Shown piece after piece: positions 25,019 to 33,029 of a DNA stretch of 38,056 bases. Position numbers and translations under genes: made by a program. Source of the stretch: an uncultured Rhodospirillales bacterium (GTDB taxonomy: Bacteria > Pseudomonadota > Alphaproteobacteria > Rhodospirillales > JABHCV01); the NCBI GenBank assembly GCA_938092065.1, contig CALKND010000014.1, forward strand, positions 1-38,056, in the 5' to 3' direction. Within the stretch, counting starts at the first letter, position 1; each line of letters opens with the position of its first letter. A model generated the notes under the pieces. The model was not told the DNA's origin. It searched no databases and saw only the letters and a program-made list of their open reading frames with translations.

Positions 25019-26878
25019 CTAAGCCGCTTCAGCTTTAAGAATCAATTCCTTACAAAGCGAAACGGCTAACGGTGCATTGTCTCCATATCCATCCGCATTA
25101 ACTTGATCAGCAAAATCGCTAGAGACTGGTGCGCCACCAATAATAACTGGCACATTGAGGCCATCCTTTTGGATACTCTCAATTATTTTTTTCATGAATG
25201 GCATTGTCGTTGTTAGCAGTGCCGACAAGCCGATAACATCCGCGTTAACCTCACGAGCTGTTCTGATGATATCCTCACCCTTAGTATTGACACCCAGATC
25301 AACTACTTTGAAACCAGCACCTTCCAACATCATGCCTACTAGGTTTTTGCCGATATCATGAAGATCACCAAACACAGTTGCCAGGACAACTGTTCCTTTG
25401 GGCTTCTCTTGTGTAGCTGTTAAAATAGGCCGCAATATTTCAAGGCCCGCCTTCATAGAACGTGCCGCGAGTAGCATTTCTGGCACAAACAATTCACCAG
25501 AAGCAAACATGTCACCAATCTCACCCATGGGGGCAATGAGACCGTTGTCGAGGATTTCTGAACACTCTTCGCCATCTGCTAACGCCTTATTTACCAACTC
25601 AGGACACGCAACTTCATCGAAATCCATTACTGACTGATAGATTTCACTAAATATATCGTTTGTGTGTCCGGCATGATAATCGGTGACTTCTTTTTCACCG
25701 ACGCCAATGCCCATGAAACCCTTGCCACCCATAGTTGCCGCGTCTTCAAAGCCCGGCCCTGTCTCGACGAGACCTGCATAAGGACGATCTCCCCTGTTGT
25801 ACATGTCTACAGCATTAATGGCGGCTCTAACTTTTTCAGGTGGTGTTTGAGCACTGAAACTGCAAAAATATAAGAAGAATTTTTTACCGTGAGGTCCACG
25901 GCTACCGACTTCCATGTATTCATGAATACGTTTGGTAATTTGCTCCTCAGTCCCATTTTGCAGCAACAAGGTGCTAACACCAAAACTCAGGGCGCATTCT
26001 CTTTTATCGGCGTATTCACGAATGCGTTCGGTGCCAATTGCAAAGCAATCAGGATCCTGAACCTTAAGATACTGGGGTGTGACCTCCAACTTGGTGTCCC
26101 AGTACTTATCAATATCCTCAGCGAAACTGTCACCCCACCAATTGTCACTACGAATACCATCATGGCCACCGCAAAGCTTGCGGAGCTTGAGCAAATATGG
26201 AACTGAGAATTCTGCCAAGATTTCTTCTGTTATGAATGGCAGGGAGCCCACTGCATCTTTGCCATTGGCAATTGTATTTCCTGGCAACACCTTGAAGGAA
26301 GCATTGATGTAAGGGGCTAAAACTTCTTCAACAAGAAAATCCATGAGCTTGTGAACAAAAGCTGGGCGCTCCACAATAGCCATAATTAAGTTTTCAAACT
26401 GCATAACCTGTGCTGCAAGGTTGATGGGGGAACAATAATGGACAAAAGGTGTGTACCCGCTCAGCTCTTTACAAATCTGAAGCGCCTCAAGCACCCACGG
26501 CATGCGAGCCGTCTTGAAAGGGTCCGGAGCCTTAGCGGCAGCCAAGTCCTTTTCCGTCATAATAATTGGCGCGGTGTTATCTAGTGCGGGGTAAAGTTCA
26601 TCAAACCACGCAATGTTACCACCTAGGGCTTCCGCCTCTACTGAATAAACATCCCAAACCATGTCAGGAACGTGAAAGCCCATTTCCTGCTGAACGTCCA
26701 GAGAGCCTCGTACAAACATTTCCGGGTCCCTGAAAAACTCATTTCCATTATACCCACCGTATGCCATGCAAAACTCAGCCATTTGCGTCGTAACGGGTAT
26801 AAAGTCAGCATCACCACCGTTAAGAATTTTTTTGTATTCTTTTATACCCTTCTCAAAATCATACTCATATTTTGACAT
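25019..26878 (-). CDS. UroD-type methyltransferase fused to a corrinoid-binding domain (CmuA-like layout)
   Basis: Protein of 619 residues with GAGGGG before its ATG. Residues 1-355 form a uroporphyrinogen-decarboxylase-like methyltransferase domain (MtaA/MtbA/CmuA type). Residues about 420-495 are the helical cap and 495-617 the Rossmann corrinoid domain with GDLHDIG (504-510; His507 is the lower cobalt ligand), LSALLTTTM and a GGAPV loop. This single-chain order is that of CmuA, the chloromethane methyltransferase. It should take a methyl group from an unknown substrate and load it on its own cobalamin. The canonical H-x-C zinc pair is not obvious at the usual place; Cys236/His239, His147/Cys149 and Cys339 are candidates. 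Residues 360-420 match neither domain. The substrate cannot be assigned. Confidence 0.9.
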   Translation of the reverse strand: MSKYEYDFEKGIKEYKKILNGGDADFIPVTTQMAEFCMAYGGYNGNEFFRDPEMFVRGSLDVQQEMGFHVPDMVWDVYSVEAEALGGNIAWFDELYPALDNTAPIIMTEKDLAAAKAPDPFKTARMPWVLEALQICKELSGYTPFVHYCSPINLAAQVMQFENLIMAIVERPAFVHKLMDFLVEEVLAPYINASFKVLPGNTIANGKDAVGSLPFITEEILAEFSVPYLLKLRKLCGGHDGIRSDNWWGDSFAEDIDKYWDTKLEVTPQYLKVQDPDCFAIGTERIREYADKRECALSFGVSTLLLQNGTEEQITKRIHEYMEVGSRGPHGKKFFLYFCSFSAQTPPEKVRAAINAVDMYNRGDRPYAGLVETGPGFEDAATMGGKGFMGIGVGEKEVTDYHAGHTNDIFSEIYQSVMDFDEVACPELVNKALADGEECSEILDNGLIAPMGEIGDMFASGELFVPEMLLAARSMKAGLEILRPILTATQEKPKGTVVLATVFGDLHDIGKNLVGMMLEGAGFKVVDLGVNTKGEDIIRTAREVNADVIGLSALLTTTMPFMKKIIESIQKDGLNVPVIIGGAPVSSDFADQVNADGYGDNAPLAVSLCKELILKAEAA

Positions 26879-27036
26879 TTACTCGCCCCTCTATTTATTT
26901 GTTTATTGCTAAAAAATACAAACAAGACCACAGGGTTAAAACCTGCGCGAGCTAATATGCTTTCAACTATTGGAAATCAATATTTTCAAAACGTTTGCCC
27001 ACGCCTCTTTATAAAGACGGTCTAAAAACAGACAAA

Positions 27037-27069
27037 GGGCTGGTGCGATGAAATCGCTTTCGAGAGCCC
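27037..27069 (-). promoter_or_regulatory. Leader hairpin C, GGGCT...AGCCC with inner GCGAT/ATCGC stem
   Basis: Outer arms 27037-27041 and 27065-27069; inner arms 27045-27049 and 27053-27057 with a 3-base loop. On the minus strand it is in the 5' UTR of the UroD-corrinoid gene, about 160 bases before the ATG, and is followed by CTTTGTC. The same architecture with different inner-stem bases occurs in leaders A and B. Confidence 0.6.
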
Positions 27070-27141
27070 ACTCAGCTCTTTTTTACGTGGAAGCGAGCGT
27101 CTTAATCTAAACCACGGCAGATGTAAAAAATTAATATTATA

Positions 27142-27170
27142 ATTATGGCTATTTAAATACTTTCAGTCAA
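27142..27170 (-). promoter_or_regulatory. Sigma-70-like promoter of the UroD-corrinoid gene
   Basis: On the minus strand TTGACT (27170-27165), a 17-base spacer and CATAAT (27147-27142) make a good -35/-10 pair. Transcription would start near 27135, giving a leader of about 255 bases that includes hairpin C. Confidence 0.55.
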
Positions 27171-27268
27171 GTTTGTTAACTCTGGGTAGTGGTTTTGTTA
27201 GAGAAATGCCAAAGACTAAATTGAAAAATTTAGGGACATTATTCTTTTTCAGACTGGGTCAACCTGTG

Positions 27269-27535
27269 TTTGTGCGCATCCAAGTTGCCAGCGTCTTATA
27301 GATTAAAGTTTTTCTTGAAAAAATTTGTTTTCGGTTGTTTGTGTTATTTTTGTTGCAGGTAATGCACAAAACTACTGAGCCAGCAATTTAGGCAGCTATC
27401 TTGACATGCTAAGTTTAATTTGCGATTTTGCTTGCGCTACTGCGGTTTTATAATCGTATTTAATGCGGGCTCCTTATTCCACGGCGAATTTTCGCCCTAG
27501 CCCTTTATCAAATTTAAAATGACCATTATCCTTGG
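27269..27535 (+). repeat. Leader repeat copy B (inverted partner at 33030-33300)
   Basis: Diverged copy of the 33030-33300 element, oriented toward the DprA-like operon. It opens TTTGTGCGCATCCAAGTTGC. The best-conserved block (27378-27430) includes AATTTAGGCAGCTATC and a -35-like TTGACA at 27401-27406, with about five mismatches in 53 bases to copy A. It ends in hairpin B: GGGCT 27467-27471, inner GGCGAA 27483-27488 and TTCGCC 27491-27496, AGCCC 27499-27503, then TTTATCAAATTTA. No transposase remnant or reading frame is conserved between copies. Confidence 0.75.
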
Positions 27536-27643
27536 CATAAGTTGGTAACGCTCAAGATTGTTGGTAATTCTTATAAAAGATAGCAACAAGCAGTTGAATA
27601 TGAGCTCATAAACTAAGAGACGTTACTTGTAGACTTATGCCAA
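27532..27643 (+). ncRNA. Candidate structured RNA or leader element
   Basis: Nested complementary segments: TTGGCATAAGT (27532-27542) with ACTTATGCCAA (27633-27643), perfect over 11 bp; GTAACG (27545-27550) with CGTTAC (27621-27626); TTGTTG (27558-27563) with CAACAA (27584-27589); and the palindrome TATGAGCTCATA (27599-27610). The order is consistent with one folded molecule with a closing stem and two inner hairpins. It lies between repeat B and the 27776 start codon, so it could be a 5'-UTR switch, attenuator or separate small RNA. I recognise no known riboswitch family. Confidence 0.5.
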
Positions 27644-27775
27644 TTGAGCTCAGCGCGAACAGAGCTCTGCGAGTGCTTTGATGTATGGACAGAGACTTAC
27701 TCGATCTATAGTTCATAACTTCTGCAAAGAGGTTTTGGCCTTTTAAAATAAATAGTTGGAGTGTTATAAAAAATT

Positions 27776-28255
27776 ATGGATGAAAAACGCTCTTCCCTGT
27801 GGAATCACAGCAATAAGGCAGAATACACTGCCCAACATAACAGTCAAACGACTAAACTCCTTGCCGAAAGTAAGGGCGAGCACACAGCCCTGAAGCTTGA
27901 AACAGTACTTTCAACTTTATCTTCAGAGCAATCAAACTTCATGGAATATCTTCTTTTATCACAAAAAAATACTGTTGTTGCTCGTTATGATACCGCAGAT
28001 GACCTGCTCCCAGGACTTGTAGAAAAAGGCCTATTGCAGTTACCCACAGGGGTTGGAACTGTTTCCTTGTTGAAGCTAACAACTACTTTTCGTGTTCCCA
28101 TTGCAGTATGGAAGGCCTTAAACAAACGCATTGGCTCTGAATCCTTTAAGGCACCTTTAGAACACTCTAATTGGCTTTTGGAGTTAGAACATCAATTTAA
28201 AAAACGCATTGATGTTCTTGTTGAAAGTGCTGAGATTGCGCCCAAAGACAAATGA
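27776..28255 (+). CDS. Conserved-looking hypothetical protein coupled to a DprA-like gene
   Basis: Soluble protein of 159 residues that I do not recognise. The first 40 residues are polar and probably flexible; the rest looks helical with amphipathic segments such as ALKLETVLSTLSSEQSNFM and LLELEHQFKKRIDVLVESA. There is no signal peptide, membrane helix or cysteine motif. Its stop overlaps the ATG of the DprA-like gene (ATGA, 28252-28255), so it is almost certainly a functional partner of it. GGAG lies 14 bases before the ATG, a long spacing. The segment VEKGLLQLPTGVGTVSLLKLT could be a wing-like beta element, but this is speculation. Confidence 0.75.
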   Translation: MDEKRSSLWNHSNKAEYTAQHNSQTTKLLAESKGEHTALKLETVLSTLSSEQSNFMEYLLLSQKNTVVARYDTADDLLPGLVEKGLLQLPTGVGTVSLLKLTTTFRVPIAVWKALNKRIGSESFKAPLEHSNWLLELEHQFKKRIDVLVESAEIAPKDK

Positions 28256-29442
28256 GCAACAAGGCAACAATATCTTCTAACACAAGGGTCACTCTTTTAT
28301 TGTGCGGTCGTTTTGGAGAGCATAACTCCGAAGCAAGGCCATTAAACCAAAGTGAGTTTCATGAGCTAGATCACGCACTTGAGGCGCGTCAGCTAGCGCC
28401 AGAAAACATGCTAAATATGTCAGCTCTGGATCTAAGAGAAGCTGGAGTCATACATGGAATTTCAGCAAAACGGCTAGCTGGTCTTATGGGACGTTTTGCT
28501 GAACTTGAAGAAACCATTGATGCGTGGTCTAAGGCTGGCATATGGGTGCTTGGCGAGCGCGACAAAAAGTACCCAAACCGACTTCGCCAGAGATTATCGT
28601 CAGCACGTCCACCACTACTATTTGGTGCCGGTGCTATCGACTGCCTTGACATGGGGGGAGTTTGTATTGTCGGCTCACGCGCAAGCGGCGAACCAGCACT
28701 CCAATTCTCTTCCGCATTGGGCAAAAGGTGTGCCCTCGAGAAGCTAACGGTAATTTCAAACGATATGCGGGGGGTCGATCGCGAAGCTGTTTCAGCATCG
28801 CTTGAGAGTTCTGGACAAGCTATGATTATAATGTCAGACCGTCTTGAAAAAGCCGTTGTGGCGAAAAGGTATCGCGACTCACTGGCTAATAATCAATTGA
28901 CCATGGTCACACCTTTCTCACCTAGTGCCGCCTTTTCTGTCGCTAACGCTATCCGTCTTAATCGTTATCAATACGTCTTGTCCGATATAGCGGTGATCGT
29001 AGAAACACGTCGCAAAGGCGGTGTCTGGACTGGTGCAGATGAGAACCGCATCGAAAAATGGGTTCCGGCCTTCGTTCGAACCGACCAGCCCATGTCACCG
29101 GGAAATTTTGCCCTTTTGCATCTTGGCCTTCAGGCCATCACCCAACAAGATGTTGTGAATATTGATTCACTGAGCGATTTTTTCATCTCTCAAACCAGAA
29201 AAGATAAAAACAATCCCGTGCCACCAATGATCAATAAAGATGAACTCAACCCGCCAAAAGATCTATACTCCTTTTTTCTGGCAGAGTTTCAAGCCATCGC
29301 TAAAAAAAGCCCCCAAACTGAAGCTTACGTGATGGAATATTTTGACATCGAACAGATGCAAGCACGCAAGTGGCTAGATCGTGCTGTTGCTGAAGGCTCA
29401 GCAGAAACAGTGAATGGGGGAAAAAGTTTCACTTCTAAATAA
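28252..29442 (+). CDS. Divergent DprA/Smf-like (SLOG) protein
   Basis: Protein of 396 residues with the DprA domain order: an N-terminal helical part with a helix-hairpin-like stretch (ALDLREAGVIHGISAKRLAG), then GIWVLGERDKKYPNRLRQRL and PPLLFGAG as in DprA, a Rossmann domain starting VCIVGSRASGE (137-146), and a C-terminal winged-helix-like end. Key DprA motifs are altered: SG-x-A-x-GID is SNDMRGVD (169-176), the F-x-RNR segment is absent (FSPSAAFSVANAIRLNRY instead), and SGSLxTA is KGGVWTGADE. It may therefore act as a nucleotide-sensing SLOG protein rather than a RecA loader. It forms an operon with 27776-28255 and converges on the RACo gene with a 3-base gap. Its position amid corrinoid genes is unexplained. 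Confidence 0.82.
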   Translation: MSNKATISSNTRVTLLLCGRFGEHNSEARPLNQSEFHELDHALEARQLAPENMLNMSALDLREAGVIHGISAKRLAGLMGRFAELEETIDAWSKAGIWVLGERDKKYPNRLRQRLSSARPPLLFGAGAIDCLDMGGVCIVGSRASGEPALQFSSALGKRCALEKLTVISNDMRGVDREAVSASLESSGQAMIIMSDRLEKAVVAKRYRDSLANNQLTMVTPFSPSAAFSVANAIRLNRYQYVLSDIAVIVETRRKGGVWTGADENRIEKWVPAFVRTDQPMSPGNFALLHLGLQAITQQDVVNIDSLSDFFISQTRKDKNNPVPPMINKDELNPPKDLYSFFLAEFQAIAKKSPQTEAYVMEYFDIEQMQARKWLDRAVAEGSAETVNGGKSFTSK

Positions 29443-29445
29443 GTC

Positions 29446-31314
29446 TTAAGCACTTCCAAAATTACAGGCTTCAACGAACAACTCTTGATATTCCATGCGA
29501 GTTGCGAGCGCTACATGTACAATGTTATAGGCTATATCGTCAGCCTTAAGACGTTCATTCTCAGAGAGCAAGGCAAGTTCAGCACCAATGTGGGCTGCAT
29601 TTCCAACATATGTAAACTTATCCAAAGGAAGCGGCGGCAAAAGAGCTATACGCACGGCACTTTCCATGTTGACGTAATTGCCAAAACCTCCGGCGACTAA
29701 CAGCTCAGCAATATCTTCGTCTGCAACTTCCATAATCCTTTGCAGCATCAGAATGCCAGAGTAGATAGCCGCTTTGGCTAATTGCAACTGACGAATATCC
29801 ATTTGAGTCAGGACAATATCTTCACCTTTGCCAGTTTCCTCACCCCGCACAAGGACAAACCCAAGTCCTTCATCATTTTTAACAAAACGCTCAGCAATTT
29901 TATTGGAGAGGTCATCCTTATTTTTGTTATTGTAACGCCCACTGGGTAGCAAGACGTTAGAATCAAGCATTTTAGCAGCAGAGTCAATTAAGCCTGACCC
30001 GCAAATGCCAATAGCTGGCGTTTTTCCAACAACCTCACAATGAACATCATCATCGATAGAGATTGCCTCAACTGCCCCGAGGGCGGCACGCATACCATGA
30101 AGTATCTGACCTCCTTCAAGGGCGGGACCAGCGGGAGCGGAACATGCCATAAGGCCTTTTTTCGATCCCATCACCATTTCACCGTTGGTCCCAATATCAG
30201 CTATAACGCGAACCTCTTCACTGTCATAAATTCTTGTCGCCAGAATAGCAGCTATAGTATCCGCACCAACAAACCCTGCAATAATTGGCAACATACAAAC
30301 GTATGCATTGGGTGCTTGTTTCAGCGGGATATCACGCGCTGGCACAACTATTGACTTTCTCATCACTGGCGCATATGGCGCTAGCCCAACGTAGCTAGTG
30401 TCAATACCCAGAAACATGTGATGCATGCAGGTATTTCCCGCTACAACCAGTTTATAAATTTGCGATGAGGGTACCTTTGCCTTTTCGCAGGCTTCTTCAA
30501 TATATCCATTTATGGCGCCTAGGACCTTCGCCCTCATCGTCGCCAGTTTCTTTGTGTCAAATTGAGCATATGAAATTCGCGACATCAAATCGCCTCCATA
30601 CACAGCCTGTGGATTTACGCCCCCAACAGAAGCCATGGACTCACCTGTGCTTAAATCAACCAGACTGCCAACGATACTTGTTGTTCCTATATCAAAGGCC
30701 ATGCCAAATTTATTTTGTGTCGTATCACCAGGCTCAATATCAACAACCTGTCCCAGAAAAGTAGTAAGCGTAAGACCTTGTGGATCTTCTCTTAAGACTT
30801 CCGGGATACGGCGCAATACGTCGAGGGAAGGCACTAAATTTAACGCTTTTAAGGAATCCTCTACTATTTTTTCAAAATCTGATGTCTGCTCGTTTTCATC
30901 CTTTGGTTCCTCAGCCTTAATAAGGTACTTCTCCACACCAGACTCGATTACTGCTTCCGTATCTGTAGTGCGCTCTCCAGCACTGAGTATCTGGTGACCA
31001 CTCTCCGTTCTGAGAGGGGCGACCATTACAGCACAGTCTGCAATTAGTGGTGTCTGGCAGGCCAAACGAAACCTTTCAGCAACTGCCTCATGACCGAGTT
31101 GAAGTGTGTCCTGCAAGGTCGCAGGTGGGATTTTTCCTGATAGGATTTTAATGCGACAGCTACGACACTTACCACGCCGGCCGCAAGTTGCATCAACGTC
31201 TAACCCGGCCTCAGCGGCAGCGTCCAGCATAGTTGTACCAAGATCAACGCCAATACTTTTGACGACCTTGTCAGATCCAGCTTCCTGAAAGCTTATCGTT
31301 ATTTTATCTGTCAT
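29446..31314 (-). CDS. Reductive activator of corrinoid proteins (RACo-type, 2Fe-2S + ASKHA)
   Basis: Protein of 622 residues. The N-terminal 2Fe-2S ferredoxin domain has Cys44, 50, 53 and 86 (CGRRGKCRSC...RLACQT). A middle region leads to the DUF4445 ASKHA ATPase domain beginning GMAFDIGTTSIVGSLVD, with VIADIGTNGEMV, GPALEGGQI, CGSGLIDSAA and LLVAGGFGNYV. This is the layout of RACo and related RACE proteins, which use ATP to drive reduction of inactive cob(II)alamin to cob(I)alamin. The target is presumably the UroD-corrinoid protein. It overlaps the methyltransferase gene as ATGA (31311-31314) and is the last gene of the operon. Confidence 0.93.
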   Translation of the reverse strand: MTDKITISFQEAGSDKVVKSIGVDLGTTMLDAAAEAGLDVDATCGRRGKCRSCRIKILSGKIPPATLQDTLQLGHEAVAERFRLACQTPLIADCAVMVAPLRTESGHQILSAGERTTDTEAVIESGVEKYLIKAEEPKDENEQTSDFEKIVEDSLKALNLVPSLDVLRRIPEVLREDPQGLTLTTFLGQVVDIEPGDTTQNKFGMAFDIGTTSIVGSLVDLSTGESMASVGGVNPQAVYGGDLMSRISYAQFDTKKLATMRAKVLGAINGYIEEACEKAKVPSSQIYKLVVAGNTCMHHMFLGIDTSYVGLAPYAPVMRKSIVVPARDIPLKQAPNAYVCMLPIIAGFVGADTIAAILATRIYDSEEVRVIADIGTNGEMVMGSKKGLMACSAPAGPALEGGQILHGMRAALGAVEAISIDDDVHCEVVGKTPAIGICGSGLIDSAAKMLDSNVLLPSGRYNNKNKDDLSNKIAERFVKNDEGLGFVLVRGEETGKGEDIVLTQMDIRQLQLAKAAIYSGILMLQRIMEVADEDIAELLVAGGFGNYVNMESAVRIALLPPLPLDKFTYVGNAAHIGAELALLSENERLKADDIAYNIVHVALATRMEYQELFVEACNFGSA

Positions 31315-32273
31315 GATCGAAAATGGGTAATGTACTCCATACCCATCATATCTGTTCCAACGAGGACATTGTGAGAAAGTTTAAATTCTCTAAATGGTTC
31401 AATCTCATTCATGACAGGATCTATCATAAGCGTATCGCAGCCATAGAGAATTGAGCTGATAATAAAAGCACTGTTGAGTACTTTCCGTTGAGGCATGCCA
31501 AAGGAAGTGTTGGAATGGCCGCCAAAAATGTGCACCTCTGGATACTTATCCCTCAACTCTTTACAAGCTTCAAGATAATGCATTGCAGCTTCTGGAGCAG
31601 CACCTACGGGAAAACATAACGGGTCAAGGTAACGATTGCCCATCGGGATATCTTCATCATCCATCATATCCATGAGTTTGCTGAGGTTTTCGACACGTTC
31701 CTCTTTGCTGGTGGGAATATTATCGCGCCCGCTTGCATTGGCAAGTAACAAAGCATCGTATTTTTTAGCCAATGGAATTAGAACTTCCCTGCCTCGTTCA
31801 AGATTCACAGAATTAATTGCTGGCTGACTTTTTGTACAATCATAAACTTCGAGCCCCGCTGTAATGGTAATGGGATCTGAGGAGTCGATTGCAAATGTCA
31901 CATCAGCCATTTTCTGAACAATAGGTACAATCCACCGCATCCAATTGTGGCGCTCTTCTTCATCTACACAGATTTCATCAACGCAAATATCAATAATATT
32001 TGCTCCAGCCTCAATCTGTCTAAGAATAAGCCATTCTATGTAGTCCATGTTCTTGGTATGCATGGCCTGGGCAACGTGCGTTAATTGAGTTTTTCTAACT
32101 TGATCTGGGTCTTTTGGATAAATGCTGGTGACGTCAAGAAAGTCCGTCTCCCCCTTCAAGTTTACATAAGACAACTTGACCAAGTCGCCATCTTTGACCA
32201 CTCGCGGGCTTGTCGCCTTGATCCTTCTCGAGGTATTAAAATTTTCACCTATAACATCAAGCACATTACTCAT
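31311..32273 (-). CDS. Methyltetrahydrofolate:corrinoid methyltransferase (CmuB/MtgA/MeTr family)
   Basis: TIM-barrel pterin-binding enzyme of 320 residues, with GGAG upstream of its ATG. Family features are VIGENFNTSRRI at the N-terminus, EAGANIIDICVDE, FAIDSSDP (pterin-binding Asp), SVNLERG, LLLANASG and IFGGHSNTSFGMPQRKVLNSAF. These enzymes move methyl groups between H4folate and a corrinoid protein. In catabolic loci (CmuB, MtgA) the direction is from methylcobalamin to H4folate, which fits the neighbouring corrinoid methyltransferase and metF/metV. It overlaps the RACo gene by 4 bases and follows the MetH-activation-like gene by 40. Confidence 0.92.
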   Translation of the reverse strand: MSNVLDVIGENFNTSRRIKATSPRVVKDGDLVKLSYVNLKGETDFLDVTSIYPKDPDQVRKTQLTHVAQAMHTKNMDYIEWLILRQIEAGANIIDICVDEICVDEEERHNWMRWIVPIVQKMADVTFAIDSSDPITITAGLEVYDCTKSQPAINSVNLERGREVLIPLAKKYDALLLANASGRDNIPTSKEERVENLSKLMDMMDDEDIPMGNRYLDPLCFPVGAAPEAAMHYLEACKELRDKYPEVHIFGGHSNTSFGMPQRKVLNSAFIISSILYGCDTLMIDPVMNEIEPFREFKLSHNVLVGTDMMGMEYITHFRS

Positions 32274-32313
32274 ATTTAACTATCTCCATTAATAAATTTA
32301 TTTACATATATTT

Positions 32314-32943
32314 TTAATAAGGCTGCAAGCCGAATAATCCTGAACGGGACATTTTTGGTGTCATGGCGCAGCTATTTTCAAGCAACTGAACTGGAAGGCA
32401 TCCGGGATCAAAAAATTCAAAAATCTTTGGCTGCTCTTCCAGAGCCCAAGTGCATTTTTTTCCATCAATCTTATAGCCATATCCGGGCGCCATTCGGCGT
32501 GAAAGACGATGTCGTCCCGGTTTTTCTATATCGCGCAAATGAATAGTGAACTGCTTGGTTGCTTGCTCAATGGCTAGCCAGCCTGCCATTTCCAATATTA
32601 CCATTTCTAGTAACTGGTCATTGGCTGAAAACTTATCTTCAAGCTCGTCGATGGACCGGCCAAGCGTGAGAACAAGTGCAACTACTTTGTCGCAACCGTC
32701 CATGTAGCGTTGGAATGCCTTGCAGTGGAGTACAATGCCACCCTCAATTTCAAGAACTCCATCTGAGCATGACTTGATGGTTTTATGTTTAAAATGAACA
32801 GTAGGCCTGACCACATCTTCCACTTGGGCCACAACCTCTTCGCTGATGCTACGGACTGCAGGTCGAACACGTTCCATGTCCGTATAGCCAAGCATTCGCA
32901 GAACTTTGTCCACGCTGAGTTCAATTGCCATAGGCTCAAACAT
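32314..32943 (-). CDS. Free-standing MetH-activation-like protein
   Basis: Protein of 209 residues from the ATG at 32943, chosen because AAGAGG lies 5 bases upstream and homologous proteins start just before the ELSVDKVLRMLGY-type helix. The frame extends to an ATG at 33021 with a poor ribosome binding site. The C-terminal half carries the reactivation-domain pattern of cobalamin-dependent methionine synthase: RRMAPGYGYKIDGKKCTWAL, LLENSCAMTPKMSRSGLFGL. In MetH this domain binds S-adenosylmethionine for reductive methylation of cob(II)alamin. Such stand-alone versions occur beside corrinoid methyltransferases. First gene of the operon with MeTr and RACo, behind leader A. Confidence 0.85.
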   Translation of the reverse strand: MFEPMAIELSVDKVLRMLGYTDMERVRPAVRSISEEVVAQVEDVVRPTVHFKHKTIKSCSDGVLEIEGGIVLHCKAFQRYMDGCDKVVALVLTLGRSIDELEDKFSANDQLLEMVILEMAGWLAIEQATKQFTIHLRDIEKPGRHRLSRRMAPGYGYKIDGKKCTWALEEQPKIFEFFDPGCLPVQLLENSCAMTPKMSRSGLFGLQPY

Positions 32944-33029
32944 ACTGCCTCTTATATTTAGGAGCTTATAATCAACTTTCTGCTCCTGTATTTTACAGGA
33001 AGGATCAACAACACCGAACATTACTAGCC

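Larger units (their letters stand above)
26879..27775. other. 897-bp divergent regulatory region, structured
   Basis: No credible gene. Leftwards it holds the promoter and hairpin leader of the UroD-corrinoid gene. Rightwards it holds repeat copy B (27269-27535) and a nested stem structure (27532-27643) before the DprA-like operon. A direct repeat GTTGGTAA occurs at 27541 and 27560, and GAGCTC occurs three times within 27602-27666. The structure density is far above that of other gaps in the window. Confidence 0.6.

Noticed and set aside
25019-26878. Genuine uroporphyrinogen decarboxylase or MetH
   Set aside because: The fused corrinoid-binding domain excludes HemE, and there is no homocysteine- or folate-binding domain as in MetH.
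27269-27535. Repeat B as a decayed insertion sequence
   Set aside because: Neither copy keeps a reading frame, terminal inverted repeats or target duplication, and both are oriented toward start codons; a leader duplication fits better, though an IS origin is not fully excluded.
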